Origin: Ignavibacteria bacterium UBA961
GTDB lineage: Bacteria > Bacteroidota > Ignavibacteria > Kapaibacteriales > UBA961
Length of the DNA stretch: 24,683 nucleotides
Assembly: GCA_002293005.1 (NCBI GenBank)
Contig: DBCJ01000045.1
Location: 1 to 24,683, forward strand
Direction of reading: 5' to 3'
Below are positions 1 to 7,494 of this stretch, piece after piece. Each line of letters begins with the position of its first letter. Position 1 is the stretch's first letter. The notes under the pieces are model-generated. The model made no database searches and was not told where the DNA came from. It was given only the letters and a program-made list of their open reading frames with translations. The position numbers were made by a program, and so were the translations under genes.

Positions 1-532
1 ATTCTTTTTCGCCCGCAAGCTTTACACAAAGAGCATAGAGTAATTGTTCATCCGTGTCTTTTTTATAGCGCTTCTGAAAGAGCAGACAAATCCGCCATAG
101 CCAGAAATTTCCGGATTCCATCCACTGTGCGATATATGCATCACGCTTCTCGGGAAATTTCTCAAAATAGATGCCGATTAGCGGGGCAATTGCATCAACA
201 GTATCCCACCAAGAGCGATGAAATATTAGTATCGTCAAAAAATCTATTGCATCTTCTTCCCAGTGTTTATGCGCCTTCTCGGCAAATTCAATGGCGGAGT
301 ACATTCCTTCTCTTTTACCTTTATTCATCAAGCTGAGAATGATTTCCTGCCAATCCGATAATGCATCTTTACCATAGTAATTCAATATATCTTTGGCAAA
401 TTGTTTGCGCTGAGGGGAAGGAATACCATGAAATTCATCGATATGTTTCATATATGCCGACATCTCCAGAGCGCGCTGTGGATTCGCATTCTTTTCGAAT
501 TCTTGGAGAAGCATTTTAACGAATTGATGCAT
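1..532 (-). CDS. AlkD-type DNA alkylation repair protein, 3' end cut by window
   Basis: This is a HEAT-like repeat glycosylase of the AlkC/AlkD group (DNA alkylation repair family, PF08713), which removes alkylated purines such as N3- and N7-alkyl bases. I translated the reverse strand from the ATG at 532-530; the frame stays open for 177 codons to the window edge, so the C-terminus is missing. Visible family marks are the N-terminal NPQRALEMSAYMK stretch (residues 17-29) followed by GIPSPQRK, the segment SWWDTVD (107-113) and the segment FWLWRICLLFQKRYKKDTDE (143-162). The Trp and Asp in WWDTVD and the Arg in WLWR sit where the catalytic Trp, Asp and Arg of Bacillus cereus AlkD (W109, D113, R148, from memory) are expected. 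The usual WLRR reads WLWR here. The start codon overlaps the scpA stop as ATGA, so the two are probably co-translated. No Shine-Dalgarno sequence is visible. Confidence 0.85.
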   Translation of the reverse strand, partial: MHQFVKMLLQEFEKNANPQRALEMSAYMKHIDEFHGIPSPQRKQFAKDILNYYGKDALSDWQEIILSLMNKGKREGMYSAIEFAEKAHKHWEEDAIDFLTILIFHRSWWDTVDAIAPLIGIYFEKFPEKRDAYIAQWMESGNFWLWRICLLFQKRYKKDTDEQLLYALCVKLAGEKE

Positions 533-1302
533 CAAGAAAGTCCGAGATCGGGAGTCGGATCAATATCCGGTATTTCAACAAATTCACCAATGATGATATC
601 GTCATCAGCTCCTTGCAATTCCTGAGAAATACTTATTACTTTTTGCTTGACCATTTCGAGAAGAGCAAGAAAAGTAACCACGATCATTTTTCTGTTTTGT
701 TCATGAACAAGACCGAAGAAACTCAGTCTTTTATTCTGCCTTATCATCTCAGATATTTCCGCAACACGATGTTCAACAGTCAATTGTCTACGCTCTACAT
801 CATAGTGTTTTTGCGCTTCAAGATTTCTGTCCAATGCCTTTTTCATGGCACGCATCAAATCAAATAACGTCGTGTTTTTCAGTGCATCATTGCTACCCAA
901 ATGCTGGCTTTCGGAATCGAAATATGTTCTATAAAAGTGATATCTCTCTCTTTCCGCTCTATCGGATAGATTTCCGGCCGCTTCTTTGAATTGCTTGTAA
1001 ATCAAGAGTCGATTGAGAAGCTCTGCACGCGGATCTATTTCTTCCACTTCCCCATCTTTATTTACCTTTTCTCGAGGAATGAGCATGAGCGCCTTGATTT
1101 GCATCAATGAAGCTGCCATGACCATGAACTCACCCGCCAATTCGAGATCGAACATTTCCATAAGTCTCACAAAATCAAGGAAATCACCCGTGATTTTTGC
1201 AATAGGAATATCATAGATATTGAGTTCATCACGGCGAATGAAATAGAGCAATAAATCGAGAGGACCCTCGAAATTTGGTAATTGTATGGTATAATTGGAC
1301 AT
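532..1302 (-). CDS. scpA: Segregation and condensation protein A (ScpA kleisin)
   Basis: ScpA is the kleisin subunit of the SMC-ScpAB condensin, bridging the SMC heads and holding the ScpB dimer during chromosome compaction and segregation in the cytoplasm. The 256-residue length is normal. The N-terminus carries the family hallmark FEGPLDLLLYFIRRDELNIY (residues 10-29), followed by IPIAKITGDFLDF and the Met-rich helix FMVMAASLMQIKALMLIP. The C-terminal winged helix that caps the SMC head ends in the typical FLALLEMVKQKVISISQE segment. After it comes an acidic tail of about 25 residues (DDDIIIGEF... to the stop). No scpB or smc lies in the window. The stop overlaps the start of the AlkD-type gene by four bases. 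The start at 1302 is chosen because MSNYTIQLPNFEGPLDLLL begins exactly as family members do. Confidence 0.95.
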   Translation of the reverse strand: MSNYTIQLPNFEGPLDLLLYFIRRDELNIYDIPIAKITGDFLDFVRLMEMFDLELAGEFMVMAASLMQIKALMLIPREKVNKDGEVEEIDPRAELLNRLLIYKQFKEAAGNLSDRAERERYHFYRTYFDSESQHLGSNDALKNTTLFDLMRAMKKALDRNLEAQKHYDVERRQLTVEHRVAEISEMIRQNKRLSFFGLVHEQNRKMIVVTFLALLEMVKQKVISISQELQGADDDIIIGEFVEIPDIDPTPDLGLS

Positions 1303-1429
1303 GTGGGAAGCAATTGATGAATGATTGCAAACTTATGCAGATTTACGGAAATTTTCGTTCTTTGGGAATGCTCTGCCCTCTCAGTATGTTTGCATCAGTG
1401 AATTTGTTGAATTAAAATTGGAACATATA
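1303..1429. promoter_or_regulatory. Divergent intergenic region between scpA and the DUF4412 gene
   Basis: These 127 bases separate two genes that read away from each other, so they must hold both promoters. I see no good match to a sigma70 pair or to the Bacteroidota TTTG / TAnnTTTG pattern that I would call with confidence. A TATAAT at 1426-1431 overlaps the ATG of the rightward gene and so cannot serve that start. The rightward frame stays open upstream to an ATG at 1325, but those 35 codons would precede a normal signal peptide and are probably not translated. Confidence 0.4.
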
Positions 1430-2098
1430 ATGAAATCTCTTTTATCCAGCCTCTTATTGCTTGTATTAGTTACTGTTGGCACACAAATAACGAGTGCGCA
1501 GGAAGTATTCAAGGGCAGTGTCACTTATGAGTTATCCACAGATGATGGAGAATTCCCCTTAAAATTGACCACAAATGGCGATAAAGTCAAAGCAAGCGTT
1601 ACAATGGCAATGGGCACCATGGACATGATCACTGATAAAAACGCCAAAGATCAGACAATGGTCATGCATTCGCAAAAGATGTTCATGCAACTCACCACTT
1701 CCAGACTCGAGAAAATGAAAACTATGTTGAGTTCCATGGGCAAAGGATTTCAGGCACCTATCATTTCGGAACCCATCAGAACAGGTGAAACCAAGAAAAT
1801 CCTGAATTATACATGTGAGAAAATGGTCGACAAAAGCGATGGAAATACAACGGAAATATGGGTGACAGACAAAATCGGTTATTTGGCATTCATAGGCTCG
1901 CCAATCATTCCATTGCCATCATTGTTGAATTCCGATGCCGCTACATTTTTCCCATTGGAAATTCGCAGTATTAACTCGGATGGCGATACAGTTATGAAAC
2001 TGACTGCGCAAGAGATAAATACCGAAAAACCAATAGATGCCGAATTCGCAGTACCTGCTGATTATTCGCCATTTTCCTTCCCCGGAAGCGGAAATTGA
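1430..2098 (+). CDS. Secreted Met-rich DUF4412 family protein
   Basis: This is a predicted exported protein of 222 residues resembling the DUF4412 family, a Bacteroidota-rich group of unknown function. I chose the ATG at 1430 because it gives a clean signal peptide: MKSLLSS, a Leu/Val-rich core, then ITSAQ with likely cleavage before Gln. An upstream in-frame ATG at 1325 would bury that signal behind 35 residues. After cleavage the chain begins FKGSVTYEL and continues with a GDKVKASV strand, as in DUF4412 proteins. The middle is unusually rich in methionine: eleven Met between residues 59 and 103. A later segment, ETKKILNYTCEKMV, matches the family's G-x-KKILGYTC-like region with a single Cys. 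The gene stands alone between a divergent neighbour and a strong terminator. The product is probably periplasmic; its role cannot be read from sequence. Confidence 0.75.
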   Translation: MKSLLSSLLLLVLVTVGTQITSAQEVFKGSVTYELSTDDGEFPLKLTTNGDKVKASVTMAMGTMDMITDKNAKDQTMVMHSQKMFMQLTTSRLEKMKTMLSSMGKGFQAPIISEPIRTGETKKILNYTCEKMVDKSDGNTTEIWVTDKIGYLAFIGSPIIPLPSLLNSDAATFFPLEIRSINSDGDTVMKLTAQEINTEKPIDAEFAVPADYSPFSFPGSGN

Positions 2099-2120
2099 TC
2101 GTACAAAGAATTGAGATTCC

Positions 2121-2147
2121 AAGCCGGGAAAATGTCCCGGCTTTTTT
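2121..2147 (+). terminator. Intrinsic terminator after the DUF4412 gene
   Basis: A perfect 9-base-pair stem (AAGCCGGGA at 2121-2129 pairing with TCCCGGCTT at 2135-2143), a five-base loop, and a run of six T (2142-2147). It lies 23 bases after the stop at 2098 and is the only clear intrinsic terminator in the window. Confidence 0.92.
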
Positions 2148-2183
2148 GTTTTCCCCTCACTCCATATAGCCTTCTCTTAACTG

Positions 2184-2192
2184 TTATCCACA
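2184..2192 (+). other. DnaA-box-like 9-mer TTATCCACA
   Basis: The nine bases match the DnaA box consensus TTATNCACA exactly. They lie in the gap before the large secreted protein gene. A second, degenerate copy (TAATCCACT, 7 of 9) sits at 2222-2230 in the same orientation. There is no cluster of boxes, no AT-rich unwinding element and no dnaA or dnaN nearby, so this is not an origin. It could be a DnaA-controlled promoter element or chance. Confidence 0.3.
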
Positions 2193-2206
2193 TTACTCCT
2201 GAATCA

Positions 2207-2235
2207 TTGGTCAATCCTTTGTAATCCACTAAATT
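2207..2235 (+). promoter_or_regulatory. Possible promoter for the large secreted protein gene
   Basis: A weak sigma70-like pair: TTGGTC (2207-2212), a 17-base spacer, and TAAATT (2230-2235). It lies between the terminator at 2121-2147 and the start at 2270, where a new transcript must begin. Both boxes are imperfect and the Bacteroidota-specific motif is not seen, so the placement is tentative. Confidence 0.25.
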
Positions 2236-2269
2236 GTAAGGACTTTTTCTGGGTTATTTGGATAAATCC

Positions 2270-5200
2270 ATGTTACTGAAATATGCCTCCGTGAAAAGAA
2301 CATTTCTGATTGCTCTCTTTTGTGTTACAGGGATGATTTTCGCCAATGCACTCCATGCTCAATATGTAGTGATCAGCGAGTATCAGAATATATCTGCGAT
2401 ACCTGAAGGTGAATACACAGAGTTACTTATTGTAGTTGACAAAGTTGATTTGGTTGGCTATACTCTCCGTGACAATAGCGGAAGTGGCGACTGGCAAGGA
2501 GGTATAAAATTCAGAGATATTCCTCTTTGGAAAAATCTAAGAATGGGCACCGTCATAGTCATCGGACATCGAAATATCCCGGCTTCTGTGATAGGTGATC
2601 AAAATCCAAGTGATGGGTCTTTGGTTGTTGGAGCTTTGGACGCCAACCTATTTGATAAGGTATTGTACTCGACCACCGATTGGAATGCGAATGCACTTAG
2701 CATTGCGCAACCTTATGACATGCTACAATTGCTCGATCCTGCAGGTAATCCTCATTATACTCTCGGTCATGGAAGTGCAGCCAATCGAACAACATATTTT
2801 GATCCAATCATTGGATCAAAACTCTATCATGAAACCATAGGTATCACGAACAATGTCTATGTCTATCCCGGGCAATCATTGGCCGACTATAATATGCCAA
2901 ACCCCTCAAATTCAAAAACAATGCATACTTTTTATGCATCACCATCATTTCCTAATAGACCTGGTCTAGTACCAACAGCATCAGATTTAAATGGTCTATT
3001 CTGGAGACAAATCCGAGCACCACAATGGCCTTTTCCTTCCGTGACCGGAACAGTGACTCAATCCGGTGTGAATCTATCTTGGAATCAAGCGCAGGATTTA
3101 TATCCTGCAGACAATTATCAGGGGTATCTCATCATGAGAGGTTCCAATAATCCGAGTGGTATTCCTGAAGATGGTAGAACTTATGCTGTAGGTGACCCGA
3201 TTGGAGATTGGGACGTTGTGGCAGTGATCACAGGCACCACGAATACAACCTATGTTGACAATAAACCATTGCCATGTGGTGATACCGTGAGTTATCGTAT
3301 CTATTCTTTTCGTTATACAGCACCGAATATTGACATTGACAGTATCTTTTGCTCCAGTCGTCCATTCTTAGGGAAAGGTCGTTCATACAATGAAACCACA
3401 TTCGGTACATTCACTGCATTTCGTTCTGCTCCACAAGTACCAAGCATCATCGCAGTTGGAACAACCGAGATTTGCGAAGGAACTGAAGTAACACTCAAAG
3501 TACAAACCACTTATCCAAATGGAACAGGGTATCAATGGTTCAAAGATGGTGCTCCAATCATTGGTGCTATTGCAAAGGAGTATAAAGTATTGCAAGCAGG
3601 CTCATATCGAGTGAAAATCAATGGTTTGAGCGGCTGTTCGAATGAGTCTTCTCCACTCAATATTACTGTTCTCCCCAAACCAAATGCACTTCTTAATCCA
3701 AATAAAGAGGTTCGCATTTGCACCGGTGATACAATCAAATTTCAGGCAGGTCCTGCTGGTTCTACCTTTACTTGGCTTTTTAATGGAAGTCCGGTCCAAA
3801 ATACCACGGCTAATTTTTCAGCAACCAATGCCGGAACATATCAAGTCATCGTCAAAGATGCCAAAGGTTGCATAGATTCATCAGATATCACGACTGTGGT
3901 GTATCGTTCCATTGCGATGTCATTCCCAGATCCCAAAATTGATTTTGGCAATTTAGATGGTTGCAAGTCTTCAGTTTCTGCTGATAATCTGCTTCGCAAT
4001 ACGGGAAAAGACACCGCAATCATCACGAAAATTGATGTACCAAATGGCTTCCAATATGTGTCTCCCGGCTTACCAATCGTTCTGGCTCCCGGAAAAAGTA
4101 TCACTTTGAAATTTGCATTCACACCAGTTCAACCCGGTGAGAGCAAAGGCGATGCACTGATTCAAAGCTCCAGTTGCAATGCATTTGCTTCTCTCAATTT
4201 GCGTGGTTTCAAAGAACAAGCAAGTGTTACGCAATCATATTCAAGTGCGGATTTTGGTATTGCACTTTCTTGCAATACACAACCGAAAGACACAACAATC
4301 ATAATTGAGAATAAAGGAACCTCAGATCTCTCTATAACCAATCCATTATTCTCAAGTCCTTATTCAGTAGTCGCTCCAACAACATTTCCACTGATTGTAA
4401 AAGCTAATTCATCTACTTCTTTGACTATTCGATATGCTCCCACAGGTGAGGGAATATTCATAACAACAATTCTTCTTCCTTATACTGCGGGTACATGTAA
4501 GGATACATTGCGTATTGCATTTTCTGGAGAAGTTCGCACACCTATATATACAGTATCGGATCAGCCACTGCAACTCTCATCGCTCATTGGTTGTGTGATT
4601 TCACGCGATACGAGTTTCCCTGTGACAAATACCGGAAAAACGGACCTAACACTCACACCTCAAGGTTCACCCGGAACAACCATACTTACTCCTCTTCCAA
4701 TCAAGCTCAAACCGGGTGAGACAATGATGGTGAATGTTCGCATAGAGCCACCAACAGATGGTGCATATAAAGGAATCATCTCATTCCTTTCCGAAGAATG
4801 CGGATTAAAGAAAGATGTTGTGATCAATACGACAAAAGAATCTGCTTCATATACTCTCTCAAAATCGAATCACCAATTCAATTCGCTCATCCGTTGCGAT
4901 TCGCAAAACATGCTGAAAGACAGCATCGTGATCAAAGCGAGTGCACTTGGCATTTCAGGTGAAGCAACAATTTCAAATATTGATGTCACCGGACCTTTCT
5001 CAGCATCAATCATGAACGGAGACAAACTGACAGCCGGAAGCAGAGATTTCATGATCACTTTTGCACCGACACAAGATGGAAATTTCACCGGTAAACTAAC
5101 ATTAACATTTGAGCCATGTTCGATAGTCAAGACCATTGATTTAAGTGGATCACTATCGAGTTCAACATATGATGTCAATCAAACAGTCATTGCATTCCCT

Positions 5201-6178
5201 GTAACAGATAGCGGAGTTGTCGAACAGAAAGCATTCACATTCACAAATAGCGGCAAAGAAGTCGTACGCATTCTTTCTGTTGGTGGATTCAATGCGCCAT
5301 TCAGCTATGTTTCCACAAAAACAATCGGTGATGATATCGCTCCCGGCGAAACAGTTACATTTACGGTTTCCTATTCACCGACAGGCAATAGTACGGATTC
5401 CATGATTGCCATTCTTGATATTGCCGGACCATGTCCGAAACAACTTTCTGTATCAATTTCTGGTATCGGAAATCTTCCCAAGCCAATAGATGTGAATGGT
5501 CTTGCTGAACTTATTGGAGATAGTCAAAGTGCTAAGCCCGGTGAAACGGTGATATTCCCAATTCGCATTTCAGCACATAATATCGCTGAAATGAATCTTG
5601 GTTCCATGTCATTCGACATAGCATTTAATCGCAGTTTGCTCCTCCCGAAAGTACTTCGCATGAAGCAATCGCAATTGACAGGCTCGATGACAGAGTCAAG
5701 TCCGGGGATAATCTCATTCACAATCAATGCAAATGATACAATCAGTAGAGTACTTGAAGGTAATCTCCTTGAATTTGAATGCATGGCTTTACTGGGGGAT
5801 ACAATGAGTACTCCGCTGACTATACAAAATCGAACATTTGTGAAGCGCACACCAGGTATTTGCGTACTGATAGCTAATTCGCCGACATTCACTTTGGAAG
5901 ATGTTTGTGATTTACCAAATAGACTGATCCGTCCAAATGGTAAACTTTCGCTTGCCAAGATCAATCAGAATTTAAGTATTGAAGTATTTAGTCAGGATCG
6001 CACCATTCTTGATATTCACGCAATGGATGGCTCCTTGATATCCCGCATGGTTGATGGTTCACTCACAAGCGGAGTCCATGAATTTGCCTTACCGATTGAT
6101 ATGCCATCCGGAATGTATGTTGCGATTTTGAAGTCAGGACATTTCACTCGCACATTGCCATTTGGCCATGTGAAGTAA
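2270..6178 (+). CDS. Large secreted repeat protein with Ig-like, Hydin-type and cohesin-like domains and a sorting tail
   Basis: This is a predicted cell-surface or secreted protein of 1302 residues, function unknown. The ATG at 2270 gives a good signal peptide (KRTFLIALFCVTGMIFANALHA, cleavage near residue 30); an in-frame TTG at 2258 would add four residues. In order I see: a lamin-tail/OB-like N-terminal region (about 31-130); a possible fibronectin-III-like region (about 250-370); two Ig-like domains (about 385-465 and 468-545), each with one Cys pair (402/456 and 484/534); five Hydin/ASPM-SPD2-type (choice-of-anchor D) repeats of about 100 residues (about 550-1070), with LxNTGKDT-like and APGETVTF-like segments; a cohesin-like module (about 1085-1200, starting KPGETVIFPIRI); and a C-terminal tail of about 80 residues ending with SGMYVAILKSGHFTRTLPFG, as in type IX secretion type A sorting domains. 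Such tails direct export across the outer membrane and surface attachment. No type IX machinery gene is in the window. Confidence 0.85.
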   Translation: MLLKYASVKRTFLIALFCVTGMIFANALHAQYVVISEYQNISAIPEGEYTELLIVVDKVDLVGYTLRDNSGSGDWQGGIKFRDIPLWKNLRMGTVIVIGHRNIPASVIGDQNPSDGSLVVGALDANLFDKVLYSTTDWNANALSIAQPYDMLQLLDPAGNPHYTLGHGSAANRTTYFDPIIGSKLYHETIGITNNVYVYPGQSLADYNMPNPSNSKTMHTFYASPSFPNRPGLVPTASDLNGLFWRQIRAPQWPFPSVTGTVTQSGVNLSWNQAQDLYPADNYQGYLIMRGSNNPSGIPEDGRTYAVGDPIGDWDVVAVITGTTNTTYVDNKPLPCGDTVSYRIYSFRYTAPNIDIDSIFCSSRPFLGKGRSYNETTFGTFTAFRSAPQVPSIIAVGTTEICEGTEVTLKVQTTYPNGTGYQWFKDGAPIIGAIAKEYKVLQAGSYRVKINGLSGCSNESSPLNITVLPKPNALLNPNKEVRICTGDTIKFQAGPAGSTFTWLFNGSPVQNTTANFSATNAGTYQVIVKDAKGCIDSSDITTVVYRSIAMSFPDPKIDFGNLDGCKSSVSADNLLRNTGKDTAIITKIDVPNGFQYVSPGLPIVLAPGKSITLKFAFTPVQPGESKGDALIQSSSCNAFASLNLRGFKEQASVTQSYSSADFGIALSCNTQPKDTTIIIENKGTSDLSITNPLFSSPYSVVAPTTFPLIVKANSSTSLTIRYAPTGEGIFITTILLPYTAGTCKDTLRIAFSGEVRTPIYTVSDQPLQLSSLIGCVISRDTSFPVTNTGKTDLTLTPQGSPGTTILTPLPIKLKPGETMMVNVRIEPPTDGAYKGIISFLSEECGLKKDVVINTTKESASYTLSKSNHQFNSLIRCDSQNMLKDSIVIKASALGISGEATISNIDVTGPFSASIMNGDKLTAGSRDFMITFAPTQDGNFTGKLTLTFEPCSIVKTIDLSGSLSSSTYDVNQTVIAFPVTDSGVVEQKAFTFTNSGKEVVRILSVGGFNAPFSYVSTKTIGDDIAPGETVTFTVSYSPTGNSTDSMIAILDIAGPCPKQLSVSISGIGNLPKPIDVNGLAELIGDSQSAKPGETVIFPIRISAHNIAEMNLGSMSFDIAFNRSLLLPKVLRMKQSQLTGSMTESSPGIISFTINANDTISRVLEGNLLEFECMALLGDTMSTPLTIQNRTFVKRTPGICVLIANSPTFTLEDVCDLPNRLIRPNGKLSLAKINQNLSIEVFSQDRTILDIHAMDGSLISRMVDGSLTSGVHEFALPIDMPSGMYVAILKSGHFTRTLPFGHVK

Positions 6179-6190
6179 TGGTGTCTCACA

Positions 6191-7456
6191 ATGAAAAAAA
6201 CCGTTCTCATCATATCGTATTATTTTCCGCCAATGGGATTGAGTGGTGTGATTCGTACATCAAAAATGGCGAAGGCATTATCAAAGAATGGTTGGCGGGT
6301 TGTGGTATTGACTGCCACACCAAAAGAATATCAAACCTATGATGAATCGCTTTTGCAGGAATTGATTGATGCGGGAGTTCATATTTACAGTACTCCTTCA
6401 AAAAATCCACCAAAGCAAGGCGAAGTGATCACTTCGCCGGGTTGGCTAGAAAGAAATATTCTCAAGCCACTTCGTGGACAAGTATATTTTCCCGATCCTG
6501 CAATACGATGGAAGCGCATGGCCATTGCCGCGGCAGATGGTATCATCAATGAATATGATGTAAGTGTGCTTCTCTCTGTTTCACCGCCACTGAGCAATTT
6601 TGTGATTACGGATTTGATTGCCGAAAGACATCAGATTCCTTTTCTGCTGGATTATCAGGATGGTTGGACAAAAGGCATAACTGTTGATCAACAACAAAAA
6701 CATCGCTCTTCCGCGCATTTAAAATTGGAGCATCATGTATTGAATCGTGCTGCGAGAATCATCGTTCCCTCACGAAATGCAAAAGAGCAAATGATCAAGG
6801 ATTATCGCTTCCTCGAACATGATGATGTGATGATCATACCGCCGGGATATGATAGAGATGATATACAAGGATTGGATGTACGCAAAGAATCCGATTCAAA
6901 ACTCATCATCATGCATACCGGCAAAGCAGATATGTCAGGTCAATTACCCGCATTCCTTCAAGGTTTTGCAGAATTGATCAAAACAGCACCTGAAATAAAA
7001 AGAGATGTTTTGATTTCACTTCCCGGACTTGTTGATTCCCCACTCTTAGCGCACATCGACAAACTCACCATTCGAGATTCAATACATCTTCCGGGCTATG
7101 TGCATCACAAAGAGTTGTTTGATGCAATGAGCAGAGCGCAAGTTCTACTTGCTGAAACAAAAAGTCACTATCTCATTCCGCGAAAAGTGTATGAATATAT
7201 CGCGATGCAAAAGACACTCGCATTCATCGCACCGGAACAATCGGCATTGACAACACTCGGGAAAGAAAGTGGTGCAGGATTATGCTTGCATGATACAAGT
7301 TCGGCTGCTGTCGGAACATATATTCGCGGAATGCACTCTTCTTGGAAAGGCTCGAAACTTCCTAAGGTGAATTCAGGTTTTGCAGAACGATATGCAATGG
7401 ACAATTATATCGAAGATTTATCCATTGCATTGACAAAAGCCATTCGATTGACATAA
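6191..7456 (+). CDS. GT4-type glycosyltransferase
   Basis: A predicted cytosolic GT-B fold glycosyltransferase of 421 residues, likely using a nucleotide sugar to extend a surface polysaccharide or glycoconjugate. The N-terminus reads as a Rossmann strand followed by the acceptor loop typical of WbuB/WcaI-like enzymes: VLIISYYFPPMGLSGVIRTS (residues 5-24), then MAKALSKNGWRVVVLTA. A family-like DYQDGW stretch follows near residue 154. The donor-binding half carries the glycine-containing IMHTGKADMSGQLP region (about 239-252) and, near the end, PRKVYEYIAMQKTLAF (330-345) followed by a Glu at 349, matching the K/E region of GT4 enzymes. No membrane segment is seen. It starts 12 bases after the secreted protein gene, so the two are probably co-transcribed. 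Donor and acceptor cannot be told from sequence, and no other polysaccharide gene is nearby. Confidence 0.85.
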   Translation: MKKTVLIISYYFPPMGLSGVIRTSKMAKALSKNGWRVVVLTATPKEYQTYDESLLQELIDAGVHIYSTPSKNPPKQGEVITSPGWLERNILKPLRGQVYFPDPAIRWKRMAIAAADGIINEYDVSVLLSVSPPLSNFVITDLIAERHQIPFLLDYQDGWTKGITVDQQQKHRSSAHLKLEHHVLNRAARIIVPSRNAKEQMIKDYRFLEHDDVMIIPPGYDRDDIQGLDVRKESDSKLIIMHTGKADMSGQLPAFLQGFAELIKTAPEIKRDVLISLPGLVDSPLLAHIDKLTIRDSIHLPGYVHHKELFDAMSRAQVLLAETKSHYLIPRKVYEYIAMQKTLAFIAPEQSALTTLGKESGAGLCLHDTSSAAVGTYIRGMHSSWKGSKLPKVNSGFAERYAMDNYIEDLSIALTKAIRLT

Positions 7457-7458
7457 TT

Positions 7459-7474
7459 GACAGTATTATCTGTC
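7459..7474 (+). promoter_or_regulatory. Small inverted repeat before the AlbA_2 gene
   Basis: GACAG (7459-7463), a six-base AT-rich spacer TATTAT, and CTGTC (7470-7474). The arms are perfect but only five bases long. The site lies 20 bases before the ATG of a putative DNA-binding protein, so it could be an operator. It has no T-run and is too short for a terminator. The TTGACA at 7457-7462 looks like a -35 box, but no -10 box stands at the right distance. Confidence 0.22.
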
Positions 7475-7494
7475 TCCATTTTTCGCTTATAGCC

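Noticed and set aside
613..867. Open frame on the + strand inside scpA
   Set aside because: It lies antisense to a well-recognised scpA, has no family features and no translation signals.
1325..1429. N-terminal extension of the DUF4412 protein from the ATG at 1325
   Set aside because: It would place 35 mostly polar residues before a textbook signal peptide; the family starts with the signal peptide.
1426..1431. TATAAT as a promoter for the DUF4412 gene
   Set aside because: It overlaps the ATG at 1430, so it cannot give a transcript containing that start; no -35 box stands upstream at the right distance.
2184..2192. Replication origin at the DnaA box
   Set aside because: One perfect and one degenerate box only, no AT-rich unwinding region, no dnaA, dnaN or gidA genes.
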